Of a stretch of DNA of 39,744 nucleotides, positions 7,907-16,802 are shown in pieces. The position numbers and the translations under genes were made by a program. The stretch comes from CAZSSM01 sp964609385 (GTDB lineage: Bacteria; Planctomycetota; Planctomycetia; Isosphaerales; Isosphaeraceae). Below the pieces are notes generated by a model. The model had not been told where the DNA came from. It was given only the letters and a program-made list of their open reading frames with translations, and did no database searches. Positions within the stretch are counted from its first letter, which is position 1. The number at the start of each line of letters is the position of its first letter. The stretch covers positions 1-39,744 of the forward strand of contig CAZSSM010000062.1 of NCBI GenBank assembly GCA_964609385.1, in the 5' to 3' direction.

Positions 7907-10176
7907 CTCATTCCACTTTCTCAAGCATCATCCTTCAAGGATTGATCCAGGGGCTCGCGATCCTGATCGCCGTTTGGGGATCGTCGGTCGCGATCGCCCA
8001 GGATCGTCCCGACATCGAAGCGTTGACCCTGGAGTGGATCTACAGCGACGCGAGCAGCGAGATCGCCGCTCTGCCGAAGTATGCCTGGCTCGACGACGGA
8101 GACGCCCTGATCCTCGACGTCCGCAAGCCGATCGAGGACCGGACCATCGAACGGCTCGATCCCGAGACCGGTCAGCGCACCCCGGCCGTCGATCGGGAAC
8201 GGGCCTTGGCGAGTCTCAACGCGCTCCGCGACTCGTCGCGAGACGATCTCCCTTGGCCGCTCGAATTCGGTCCCGAAGGGCGTCGTGCCCTCTACGCTTT
8301 CGGCGGCGACCTCTTCCTGCTCGACCTCGAGGCCTCGACCTTCCAGCGCCTCACCGAAACCGACGCCGAAGAGATCGTCCCCCGACTCGCCCCCGACGGC
8401 TCCCGCGTTGCGTTCGTGAGAGAGAACGACCTTTACATGATCGACATCGAATCCGAGGCCGAGATCCGACTGACCGACGACGGCGGCCCCGATCGGCTCA
8501 ACGGGACCGTCTCTTGGGTCTACTGGGAGGAGATCTTCGGGCGTCAGGACATCGGTTACTGGTGGAGCGACGATTCGAGAGCGATCGCTTACTTTCAGAC
8601 CGACGAGTCGCCCGTCGGCCGGGTCCGATTCGTCGACTTCGCGCCGCAGACCCCACGCGTCCTCGAGCAACGATACCCCAAAGCCGGCACTGCCAACCCG
8701 ATCGTCCGGCTCGGAGTCGTCGAGATCTCAGGGGATAATATCCGCGACATTGATGCAGAAGTCGTCGAGACCAATTGGATCTCGATCCCCGACGAGTATG
8801 AATACCTGGTGCGGGTCAAGTGGCTCCCCGACTCCGAGCGGCTCAGCTTCCAGACGATGAACCGGGCCCAGGACGAACTCCGGTTGTATTTCGCCGACCG
8901 TGACGGCGATGCGGTCGACTTGGTGCTTACCGAGACCGATCCGGCCTGGATCAACGTGCACGACGACCTCGATTTCCTCGAAGGCGGCTCGGGGTTCCTC
9001 TGGGCCTCCGAACGGGATGGATATTGCCACCTCTACCGCTACGACCTCGATGGGACCTTGCAAGGCCGACTCACCGAAGGGGACTGGGCGCTCCGCGCCT
9101 CCGGGAGTGTCTTCTGGCTTCGACGCACCGTCGCCGCCGTCGTTGAGGAATCGCAACAGGTCTACTTCACCGCCCTCAAGGACTCCTCCATTGAGAAGCA
9201 CCTCTACCGCATCGGATTCGACGGCGGCGACCCGGTCCGGATCAGCCAGGAGCCCGGCACGCACACCGTCACGTTCGACCCGAGCGGCAACTACTACTTC
9301 GACGCCTACTCCAACATCTCGACCCCTCCCTCGTTGACCCTCCGACGCGCCGACGGCTCGAAGGTTCTCACCCTCGCCGAGCCCAACACCGAGCCGCTCC
9401 AACCGTTCGCGATGCGGTATCCCGAGCAATTCACGATTCCCGCGTCCGACGGCTTCCCCATGCCCGCCGAACTCCTCACGCCGCAAGACTATGATCCGAA
9501 TAAGACCTATCCCTTGATCCTTTACGTCTACGGTGGCCCCTCCGCGCCGACGGTCGCCAACGCCTGGCGACAAGACATCTATTTCGACCAGCTCCTCCTG
9601 GATCACGGCTACCTCGTCGCGCGGATCGACAACCGCATCTCGACCGCGATCAGCCACGCCCTCGAATCGACCGCCCTCCAGCGGATGTCCGGGCCCATCG
9701 AGCGGTCCGACGTGCTCGACGGGATCGCCCAGCTCAAGGCCCGCCCCGACGTCGATCCGGACCGCGTGGGCGTCTGGGGTTGGAGCGGTGGCGGCAGCTT
9801 TACCCTCAACCTGATGACGCACAGCGACCAGTTTCGCGCTGGCATCGCCGTGGCCGCTGTGACCGATTGGCGATACTATGACACCAAATGGGCCGAGTTC
9901 GCCATGAAGCGCCCGCAAGACAACCCCGAAGGCTACGCCGAAACCTCCTTCGTCGATGTCGCCGACGACCTCGACGGTCGGCTCCTGCTGGTCCACGGGA
10001 CCTACGACGACAATGTCCATCCCCAGAACGCCTGGGCCTTCGCCGACGCCCTCATCGACGCCGGGATCGTCTTCGACATGATGATCTATCCCATGCGCAA
10101 ACACGGGATCGCCGACAGGCCCGCGCGGATCCACCTGTTCCGATCGATGCTCGATTTCTGGGATCGAAACCTCTAA
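7903..10176 (+). CDS. Dipeptidyl peptidase IV-type S9 prolyl peptidase, secreted
   Basis: This is an exported serine peptidase that probably releases N-terminal dipeptides, typically Xaa-Pro, from peptides. It is 757 residues. An N-terminal signal sequence (about 1-33, ending SVAIAQD) precedes a DPP-IV beta-propeller domain that contains the double-Glu motif WVYWEEIFGR, used by this family to grip the substrate amino terminus. The C-terminal alpha/beta-hydrolase domain has the full triad: Ser628 in GWSGGG, Asp702 in HGTYDDNVH and His734 in RKHGI, with spacing like that of animal DPP-IV. Translation starts at an ATGA overlap with the MBL gene. The phosphatase gene follows after 65 bases. Peptide scavenging outside the cytoplasmic membrane is the likely role. 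The family call is secure and the exact substrate preference is inferred. Confidence 0.93.
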   Translation: MTHSTFSSIILQGLIQGLAILIAVWGSSVAIAQDRPDIEALTLEWIYSDASSEIAALPKYAWLDDGDALILDVRKPIEDRTIERLDPETGQRTPAVDRERALASLNALRDSSRDDLPWPLEFGPEGRRALYAFGGDLFLLDLEASTFQRLTETDAEEIVPRLAPDGSRVAFVRENDLYMIDIESEAEIRLTDDGGPDRLNGTVSWVYWEEIFGRQDIGYWWSDDSRAIAYFQTDESPVGRVRFVDFAPQTPRVLEQRYPKAGTANPIVRLGVVEISGDNIRDIDAEVVETNWISIPDEYEYLVRVKWLPDSERLSFQTMNRAQDELRLYFADRDGDAVDLVLTETDPAWINVHDDLDFLEGGSGFLWASERDGYCHLYRYDLDGTLQGRLTEGDWALRASGSVFWLRRTVAAVVEESQQVYFTALKDSSIEKHLYRIGFDGGDPVRISQEPGTHTVTFDPSGNYYFDAYSNISTPPSLTLRRADGSKVLTLAEPNTEPLQPFAMRYPEQFTIPASDGFPMPAELLTPQDYDPNKTYPLILYVYGGPSAPTVANAWRQDIYFDQLLLDHGYLVARIDNRISTAISHALESTALQRMSGPIERSDVLDGIAQLKARPDVDPDRVGVWGWSGGGSFTLNLMTHSDQFRAGIAVAAVTDWRYYDTKWAEFAMKRPQDNPEGYAETSFVDVADDLDGRLLLVHGTYDDNVHPQNAWAFADALIDAGIVFDMMIYPMRKHGIADRPARIHLFRSMLDFWDRNL

Positions 10177-10241
10177 CAAATCGGATTTGTCTCGGCTCGT
10201 CCGAAGGAACCGTCCGATACTCCAACGGGATCCTCCGCTCC

Positions 10242-12290
10242 ATGTCGTTACCCGCAACGCCGACGCCAACGACCGCCGCCCCAATCCGGACCTCCTCCCT
10301 GGTCTCGATCCGTTGGGTCGTCCCGCTCCTGATCCTGCTGCCGGTCGTCCTGGTCGTGGCGGGATTCAGTACGCTGGCGGTCTGGCAAGGGCGCCGCGTG
10401 GTCGACGACCTGACCGGCCGGATCGTCGTTCAGGTGACGGCGCGGGTCGAGGAACGGATCGACGCGTTCCTGACCAACGCCGTTCAGGTCACCAACTTCA
10501 CCGAGTCGCTGATCCGCAACGGAGACCTCGACCCCGAACGCTTGGCCGACTGGCAACCGGCCCTGACCCGTCAACTGGTCGCCTTTCCCGAGATCAGCTC
10601 GATCACCTTCGGCACCGACGATGGCCGGGGAACCTGGGTGATCCGCTACCCCGACGAACCGGGTCTGGAGTATGCCCTCAAGGATAAGGGGGGTGAGGGC
10701 GAGATCATCGAGTACGCCATCGACGATCTCCAACACATCGGTTCTCAGATCGGTCGTTACTCGTACGATCCTCGGAATCGACCTTGGTACCGCGCCGCCG
10801 TCGAGGCCGGCGAACCGACCTGGAGCCCGATCTACTCCTGGGTCCGCCGTAACGGAGGTACCTCGACGCTCGGCTTGGCCTACACACGCCCCATCATCGG
10901 TGAGTCGGGAGATCTGCTCGGCGTCCTCGATTCGGACATGGGGCTGATCGCGCTCTCGCGGTTTCTGGAATCGCTCCCGATCGCCGAGTCGGGGGGACGC
11001 GTGGCCCTGGTGGGACCGGATGGGCTCTTGTTGGCCGCCTCGGGGGGGATCCCGGTCGTGGGCGTCGACGAGGAGCAGATCCCGTTCGATCGAACCTCCG
11101 ACCCGATCTTGGGCGCCGTCGCCTCAGAGATTCTCCGTAAACTCGGCTCACCAGAGCAAGTGACCACGTCGACGGGCCTCTCGACCCGATATGACGGGGA
11201 TTCGTATCTCGTGGAGGTCGCGCCCGTGGCTCGGGACCTGGGCTTGGATTGGCGGCTGATCACGATCGTCCCCGAGTCGGATGTCAACGGCGGGCTCGAA
11301 CGGCTTCGTCGGCAGACTTGGATGATCGGCTTGCTCGTGGTCGGGGCAACCCTCGCGTTGGGCATCGCCGCCTCGAGTGCTCTGGTCCGACCGATCCTCG
11401 ACCTGGTCAATGCGGTCCGGTTCATCGGTCGTGGCCAGTTCGACCACCAGGTCGAGGTGGGTGGAACCCGCGAGTTCGCGCGGCTCTCCGACGAGTTGAA
11501 CCGGATGGCTGTCGAGTTGAAGGATCGGATCCGGCTCCGTCAGTCGCTGGGCCTCGCCATGGAGATCCAGCAGAAGCTGTTGCCTGACCAGCCTCCGGAG
11601 GTGCCCGGCCTCGATATCGCCGGCCACAGCACCTACTGCGACGAGACCGGCGGCGACTACTACGACTTCCTCGGCATGGAACGGACCGACTCGGACCGGC
11701 TCCTTGTCGTGCTCGGCGACGTGATGGGCCACGGGATCGCCGCGGCCCTGCTGATGGCCACCGCCCGAGGGATCCTCCGGAGCCGAGCTACCGAGCCCGA
11801 ATCGCTCGGCAACCTGTTGACGCACGTCAACACGTTATTGGAGACCGATACCGACGGCGAGCGGTTCATGACCATGATCGTCCTGTTGGTCAACGCCCGT
11901 GCCGGCGAGATCCGGTGGGCCAGCGCCGGCCACGACCCGGCCATCCTCTATGACCCCGAGGCCGACACCTTCCTCGAAATGCCCGACATCAACGGCCTCC
12001 CGCTCGGGCTCATCGCCGGGGAGACCTACCACGAGGCTCGCCGGGACGACCTCCGGCCGGGCCAGATCCTCTTGGTCGGCACCGATGGGATTTGGGAGGC
12101 CTGCAATGTCGACGACCTCCAGTTCGGCAAAGACCGACTCCGCGACGTTATCCGCCAACACCATCATGAGCCCGCCCAAGAGATCGCTGAAGCGATTACC
12201 CGGACCCTCCACACCTTCCGCGGCCACGCCCATCAAGACGACGACATCACCTTCGTTCTATTGAAGTTTGTCCCTATTACCGATAAATAA
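10242..12290 (+). CDS. RsbU-type PP2C phosphatase with extracytoplasmic sensor and HAMP
   Basis: This is a membrane receptor whose output is a SpoIIE/PP2C-like serine phosphatase, normally acting on anti-sigma-factor antagonists in partner-switching systems. It is 682 residues from ATG 10242. In order it has: TM1 (about 25-48); a periplasmic Cache-type sensor with the YDPRNRPWYRAAV signature (about 170-185); TM2 (about 358-380); HAMP (about 380-433); and a PPM domain from about 445 with ETGGDYYDF, GDVMGHG (about 491-497) and a final DDDITF, which supply the metal-binding aspartates. The frame is open further upstream over the peptidase gene, but no domain lies there. It sits 65 bases after the peptidase gene and may share its transcript. 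No anti-sigma or STAS partner is nearby. Architecture is very confident and the target is unknown. Confidence 0.93.
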   Translation: MSLPATPTPTTAAPIRTSSLVSIRWVVPLLILLPVVLVVAGFSTLAVWQGRRVVDDLTGRIVVQVTARVEERIDAFLTNAVQVTNFTESLIRNGDLDPERLADWQPALTRQLVAFPEISSITFGTDDGRGTWVIRYPDEPGLEYALKDKGGEGEIIEYAIDDLQHIGSQIGRYSYDPRNRPWYRAAVEAGEPTWSPIYSWVRRNGGTSTLGLAYTRPIIGESGDLLGVLDSDMGLIALSRFLESLPIAESGGRVALVGPDGLLLAASGGIPVVGVDEEQIPFDRTSDPILGAVASEILRKLGSPEQVTTSTGLSTRYDGDSYLVEVAPVARDLGLDWRLITIVPESDVNGGLERLRRQTWMIGLLVVGATLALGIAASSALVRPILDLVNAVRFIGRGQFDHQVEVGGTREFARLSDELNRMAVELKDRIRLRQSLGLAMEIQQKLLPDQPPEVPGLDIAGHSTYCDETGGDYYDFLGMERTDSDRLLVVLGDVMGHGIAAALLMATARGILRSRATEPESLGNLLTHVNTLLETDTDGERFMTMIVLLVNARAGEIRWASAGHDPAILYDPEADTFLEMPDINGLPLGLIAGETYHEARRDDLRPGQILLVGTDGIWEACNVDDLQFGKDRLRDVIRQHHHEPAQEIAEAITRTLHTFRGHAHQDDDITFVLLKFVPITDK

Positions 12291-12337
12291 TGCCCGTCAT
12301 CATCGCGGGAACTTACCACCTCAACATGCGTCGTCTA

Positions 12338-12967
12338 TCAGACAGCGAGCTGGGGATTGGGCGAACCGGACGCGTCACCCTCCTCAGCGGGATCGCCGGA
12401 CGAGGGAAGGCTCCGCAACGACAGTCCGAGCATGATCCAGGTCAGGCCACTGAAGAAGAGTTCGAGTCCGAGGAAGAGCCCGATCACCCAAAAGGCGGAT
12501 GCCGGAAACTGGCGCCAGATCATGATTCCGAGGATCAGGGAAAGCACACCCCCGAGCAAGACCCACGGCCAGGCAGCGAATCGCTCGATGACCGCGCCCA
12601 GGATCCGGATCAATCCCCCAGCGATTAGAAGAACCGCCACCACGAGGGTCAGGATCGCCGCAGCTTCAACCGGCCGATCAAAGATGATCACGCCCGTGGC
12701 AACATAAAAGACGCCCATTAGCAGGCTCAGGAAGAAACCACCCCACCCGCGACACCAGAACGATCCGACGAACTGAACAACCCCGCCAGTCATCAGCAAA
12801 ATGCTCAGGATCCAGACCGCGGCGAAGGTCCCGATCCACGGGCTCCCGATCAACGCCAGCCCGAGGACGAAGTTGATTACCCCCAGGATCACATAAGCCC
12901 ACCAGGTTCCCCGCAGTTGTGAGAGTTCCTCTCGAACCGGTTCCGGCAAGGTCGACAGTTGCGACAT
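12338..12967 (-). CDS. HdeD/DUF308 family membrane protein
   Basis: This is a small integral membrane protein of 209 residues from ATG 12967. It has about six hydrophobic helices arranged as repeated pairs, as in the HdeD/DUF308 family, with segments such as WWAYVILGVINFVLGLALI and VLLGGVLSLILGIMIW. A short charged tail follows the last helix. The family includes E. coli HdeD, linked to acid resistance at high cell density, but a biochemical activity is not known. The frame runs on upstream to 13144, yet those residues lack hydrophobic or domain character, and a GGAG about 13 bases before 12967 supports this start. The gene is convergent with the phosphatase gene and is followed from its 5' side by yhaN on the same strand. 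Confidence 0.85.
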   Translation of the reverse strand: MSQLSTLPEPVREELSQLRGTWWAYVILGVINFVLGLALIGSPWIGTFAAVWILSILLMTGGVVQFVGSFWCRGWGGFFLSLLMGVFYVATGVIIFDRPVEAAAILTLVVAVLLIAGGLIRILGAVIERFAAWPWVLLGGVLSLILGIMIWRQFPASAFWVIGLFLGLELFFSGLTWIMLGLSLRSLPSSGDPAEEGDASGSPNPQLAV

Positions 12968-13156
12968 GATCCACAGCTCCAATCGTTGCAGGATGACAGG
13001 TCTCCGACTCGATTGAAGAATAACCACAATACCAACTCGTTCCCAGACTCTGCCGCCCAACTCGCTTCGAGAAACGCCACCAGCAACGATCGATCTGTGC
13101 GAACCGACCCCACTCGACCAATCATCCCCCTTCATCGAATCCAACAGCGAGCAGCT

Positions 13157-16100
13157 TCACTCGGTCACCATAGCGCCGTTTTTCAACCCTTGTCGAACCG
13201 AGGGCGTCGATGGGGCCGTACGTGTGAGGCGATGGTAACGGACGCCGACGTCACCGAGATGATCGCGGGCCAGATCGACGAGGTGTCGGTGATGGGTCAG
13301 GAAGAGGACTTGCGTCCGTCGTCCGAGGTCTCGGAGAGCCTGGAGTGCCGCGAGGGAACGCTCGTCATCGAAGTGGATTAGAATATCATCGACGACCAGT
13401 GGCACTGATTCGTGCTGATCTAGATATGCCTGCAAGCTTGCCAATCGAAGCGCCAAGTAGAGTTGATCGCGCGTGCCGTCGCTCATCCCCTCGACACCGA
13501 CAGTCTTGCCATCGGGCCGGAGGCCGGTCAAGACCGGTTGATCGCGATCATCGATCTCACAGCGGAGGTCTTGGAACGAGCCCGATGTCAACGTCGCGAA
13601 GGTCCGACCGGCCGACTCCAAGAGCGGCCCTTGGATCCGCTGCCGATAGCGCTCGACCCCGCGTCTGAGCAGGGCATCGACCAGTTGGAGCCGCCCGTAA
13701 CGGGCCACCTCGTCGGCCAACCGCGTCTCGGTCTGATCGAGCATCTCGGCCTGCTCGGCGGCCTCCCCGCGACCATCCATCTGTTGGAGATCCCGATCCC
13801 ACGCGCCGATCTGTTCGTTAAGACGCTCCAGATCGACCTGGCCCAGTTCCGCTTGGGACTCGATCTGATGGATCTGCTCGGGGAGGTCGTCGGGGTCGAT
13901 CGCGCAGGCCTCAGTGATTAAAGCATCGACTCCGCGCCCCGCACTGAGGGCCTCCAGATCATCGTGGAGCTGCCGGAGATCGCGAAGCCGTTGCCGACGT
14001 TGAGCGGCTCGGCGTTCGGCCTCGGGCAACCGATCGACTTCGGCACAGCCGGCCTCGCGACAGACATCGGCCAGGGCGTCGTTCGCTTGCTGAGATTCCC
14101 GACGCGCCGAACGGAGTCGATCCTCAAGCCGTTGGCACTCCTCAACGCAACGGGTCCTCCGTTCGGCCCGCGTCTGCATCGTGGCGAGCCGGTCTCGGAG
14201 CATATCGACGATCGTCAACGGCTCCGCGCCGTCCAAGTCGGCCGCGAGCTGCTCGGCCATGGTCTCGGCCCGCGCTCCGAACTGGGCCAAGCTCGCCGTC
14301 AAGGCATCGAATCGCCCTTGAAGCGACCGACGCTCGGAGAGTTGCTTGTCCAACTCGACGAGCTTCTCGGTGACGACGCGCGCCTCTTCGCCGGTGGCCG
14401 ACTCGGGAAGCTGGAGTTGCTCGGCGACCTCGACCCATCGACGTTGACAGTCCGCCTCAGCCCGATCGAGTCGCCCCAACTCTCGTGCGATCTCCTCGCA
14501 ATCTCGCTCGGCTCGTCGATACGCTTCGACCAGACGAGCACGAACTTGCCGTCGATCGCGCGTTGAGGCCACGAGCCGCTTCGCCTCGTCTCGAAGACTG
14601 ATCAAGGGTCGGACATCTCTCGACACTTCGACGCGACCATCAACCCGAGACTTTTCTTCGCAATCGCTTACTTGATTGATCGCGTGGTCGAGGGTTCGGC
14701 GCGCCCGCTCGATCCGGATCGCGAGCCGGTCGGCCTCGCGCTTGTCCTGCTCGGCTGAGCCGTATCGTTCGAGGATCTTCGCGTGGCGTTGGAGCCACGT
14801 CTTCATGATCCTCGGGGCGTCCGGAACGATGTTGGCGGCCGTCCACGCCTCGACCCACTCCCGATCGACCCGTTCGCGGTCCGCACGGGCCCGCTGCAAT
14901 GCGGTCTCAGCTTCGGCGATCGTCTCGGCCGACTCCGCATCGCGACGCTCGAGTTGCTCGAGTTCGGCGATGCGGTCGGCCTCGGTCCGGAGCTGATCGG
15001 CGATTCGGTCAGCCTCGAGGAGGATCCGGTCGAAGGCCGTGGCCAGGTCATGCCCCACCTCAACAGGACGATCCGTTGGGGGCTCGCCATGTTCACGACG
15101 ATCGCTTTGCGAAGGAGGGGGAGCCACGTCATCGCCGAGCCATTCGCGATGGATGGCCGCCCAATGGTCGTCGCGTTGACGTCGGACTCGGCCCAGATCC
15201 TCAAGGCTCGGAACATCGCCGCCGCCTCGAAGGATCTCGATCCGTTGGCGATTGGCCGCGCGTTCGTCGAGTCGTTGGTCATGGACCCCTTGGGCGTGGT
15301 CGAGAGCCGCTTCGGTCCGCTCGAAGGCGTTGATGAATTCCTCAACCCGCTCGACCAGCGGGATGCGGAGCCGGGCGAAGTCCTCGAGCGTCCCCTCGGC
15401 GTGAGGGAGCCGGGCGAGTTCGGCCTCGGCTTCGACCCGGGTCACGTCGACGCGTCCTTGAAGGTCGTCACGTTGTGACTCCAGATCGCCCTGCGCCTCG
15501 ATCTGTTCCAGGGTTCGTTCCAGTGTCGAGGTCTCGGGGATGTCTCCAAGGTCCTCAAGTTCCCGATGGAGCCGCGCGATCTCGGCCTCGAGACGGTCCC
15601 GACGCCGATCGATCTGCTCGAGTTCGGTCCGTAGCGCGTTCCGCTCCTCGCTCAGATCCTGGACCACTCGTCGCTGGCTCGCGGTGATCAGGTGCTCCTC
15701 CGCGCCCTCAACGCGAGGCTCGCGGCCCAACTCGCGGAGGGTCCGACGGATCGCGTGTGAGGACTCGCGGAGCTTCCCATCGAGTGTCGAACGATCCTTT
15801 CGGATCCGTTTGTGATCGCCGATCTCTTCGGCGATTTGTGTGATGTCCGCTTGATTCTCAAGGATCCGTCGGTCTATGGTCGCATCAAGATCATCGATCT
15901 CCTGCCGAGTCCGTTGCAGATCCTCCTCGATCGATTTGATCTGCGCTTGGGCCTGATGTAGCGCATCGCGGATCGAACGCCAAAGGTCGCCGAAGTCGTC
16001 GTTGAGGTCGGGACCGTCGGCATCGGCATCGCGCTCTCGGATCAAGCGTGCGCGGCGGGCGATGAGGGGCAGGGCATCTCGGAGCCGTTTGAGCCGTTCG

Positions 16101-16801
16101 GCGCGACGGGCCAGGTCGCGGAGCTGTCCGACGATCTCGGTCCGCCGACCTCGCGAGGCGTCCAGACGTCGGACCGCCTCGAGGTAGCGCTCATCGGGTA
16201 GCTGGGCGTCACGGAGGGCGCGTCGACCGTCGTCGAGTTGGGCGAGCAACCGATTGATCTGGGGCTTCTGTCCACGCGGTTTGAACAGGGCGTCGAGTTC
16301 ATCGCGGAGTTGCTTGCGGATCTGGCTGAGGTTGGATAGCCCCGCGCCGGCGCCGAAGAGGAGATGGCCGACCTCCCCTTGGCCGAGCAGGATCTCCTGG
16401 CCACCGCGACGGAGGATCTCCTGGTCGATCCCGAAGACGGACTCGAAGCGGCGCTGATCGATCGGGCCAAGCATCGCGTCGAGCCGGGCCTGGTCGACCG
16501 GAACGCCGGTCTCGGGATCGAAGAGCGGGTCTTTCCGCGTCTTCCGACGGAGGAACGTCAAGGTCGTGCCGTCGTCGGCAACGAGCGTCGCGCCGAGGCG
16601 GAGCCTCTGGTACTTGTGGGTGTGATCATCGACGGTCCGTTCGTCGATCCCGAAAAGGAGTTGGCGAACCGCGCGGAGCATCGAACTCTTGCCCGCCTCG
16701 TTCGGTCCGTAGATCAGGTGGAGGGCCGGCTCGGGACCGAAGTCGAGGTCGAAGCCCGTGAACGGGCCGAAGGCGGGCAAGCTCAGACGTTCGATCCGCA
16801 T
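13157..16801 (-). CDS. yhaN: SbcC/Rad50-like AAA ATPase YhaN
   Basis: This is a large SMC-like ATPase of 1214 residues that should pair with the adjacent nuclease for DNA-end processing. The N-terminal half-site has MRIERLSLPAFGPF followed by Walker A YGPNEAGKSS (about 31-40) and the FGIDERTVDD and DPETG segments typical of YhaN. About 200-1090 is rich in Arg, Glu and Leu heptads, that is, long coiled coils. The C-terminal half-site has the ABC signature MSDGTRDQLYLALRLA from residue 1106, Walker B LVVDDILIHFDD (about 1130-1141) and the switch FLTHHRH. The start is fixed by homology at ATG 16801; an upstream open frame to 16987 only shadows the nuclease gene. It begins one base after the yhaO stop, so the two are translationally coupled. 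Confidence 0.93.
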   Translation of the reverse strand: MRIERLSLPAFGPFTGFDLDFGPEPALHLIYGPNEAGKSSMLRAVRQLLFGIDERTVDDHTHKYQRLRLGATLVADDGTTLTFLRRKTRKDPLFDPETGVPVDQARLDAMLGPIDQRRFESVFGIDQEILRRGGQEILLGQGEVGHLLFGAGAGLSNLSQIRKQLRDELDALFKPRGQKPQINRLLAQLDDGRRALRDAQLPDERYLEAVRRLDASRGRRTEIVGQLRDLARRAERLKRLRDALPLIARRARLIRERDADADGPDLNDDFGDLWRSIRDALHQAQAQIKSIEEDLQRTRQEIDDLDATIDRRILENQADITQIAEEIGDHKRIRKDRSTLDGKLRESSHAIRRTLRELGREPRVEGAEEHLITASQRRVVQDLSEERNALRTELEQIDRRRDRLEAEIARLHRELEDLGDIPETSTLERTLEQIEAQGDLESQRDDLQGRVDVTRVEAEAELARLPHAEGTLEDFARLRIPLVERVEEFINAFERTEAALDHAQGVHDQRLDERAANRQRIEILRGGGDVPSLEDLGRVRRQRDDHWAAIHREWLGDDVAPPPSQSDRREHGEPPTDRPVEVGHDLATAFDRILLEADRIADQLRTEADRIAELEQLERRDAESAETIAEAETALQRARADRERVDREWVEAWTAANIVPDAPRIMKTWLQRHAKILERYGSAEQDKREADRLAIRIERARRTLDHAINQVSDCEEKSRVDGRVEVSRDVRPLISLRDEAKRLVASTRDRRQVRARLVEAYRRAERDCEEIARELGRLDRAEADCQRRWVEVAEQLQLPESATGEEARVVTEKLVELDKQLSERRSLQGRFDALTASLAQFGARAETMAEQLAADLDGAEPLTIVDMLRDRLATMQTRAERRTRCVEECQRLEDRLRSARRESQQANDALADVCREAGCAEVDRLPEAERRAAQRRQRLRDLRQLHDDLEALSAGRGVDALITEACAIDPDDLPEQIHQIESQAELGQVDLERLNEQIGAWDRDLQQMDGRGEAAEQAEMLDQTETRLADEVARYGRLQLVDALLRRGVERYRQRIQGPLLESAGRTFATLTSGSFQDLRCEIDDRDQPVLTGLRPDGKTVGVEGMSDGTRDQLYLALRLASLQAYLDQHESVPLVVDDILIHFDDERSLAALQALRDLGRRTQVLFLTHHRHLVDLARDHLGDVGVRYHRLTRTAPSTPSVRQGLKNGAMVTE

Positions 16802-16802
16802 C

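Noticed and set aside
13964..15478. Long plus-strand frames opposite yhaN
   Set aside because: They are mirror frames of the coiled-coil coding sequence, which has strong codon periodicity on the minus strand.
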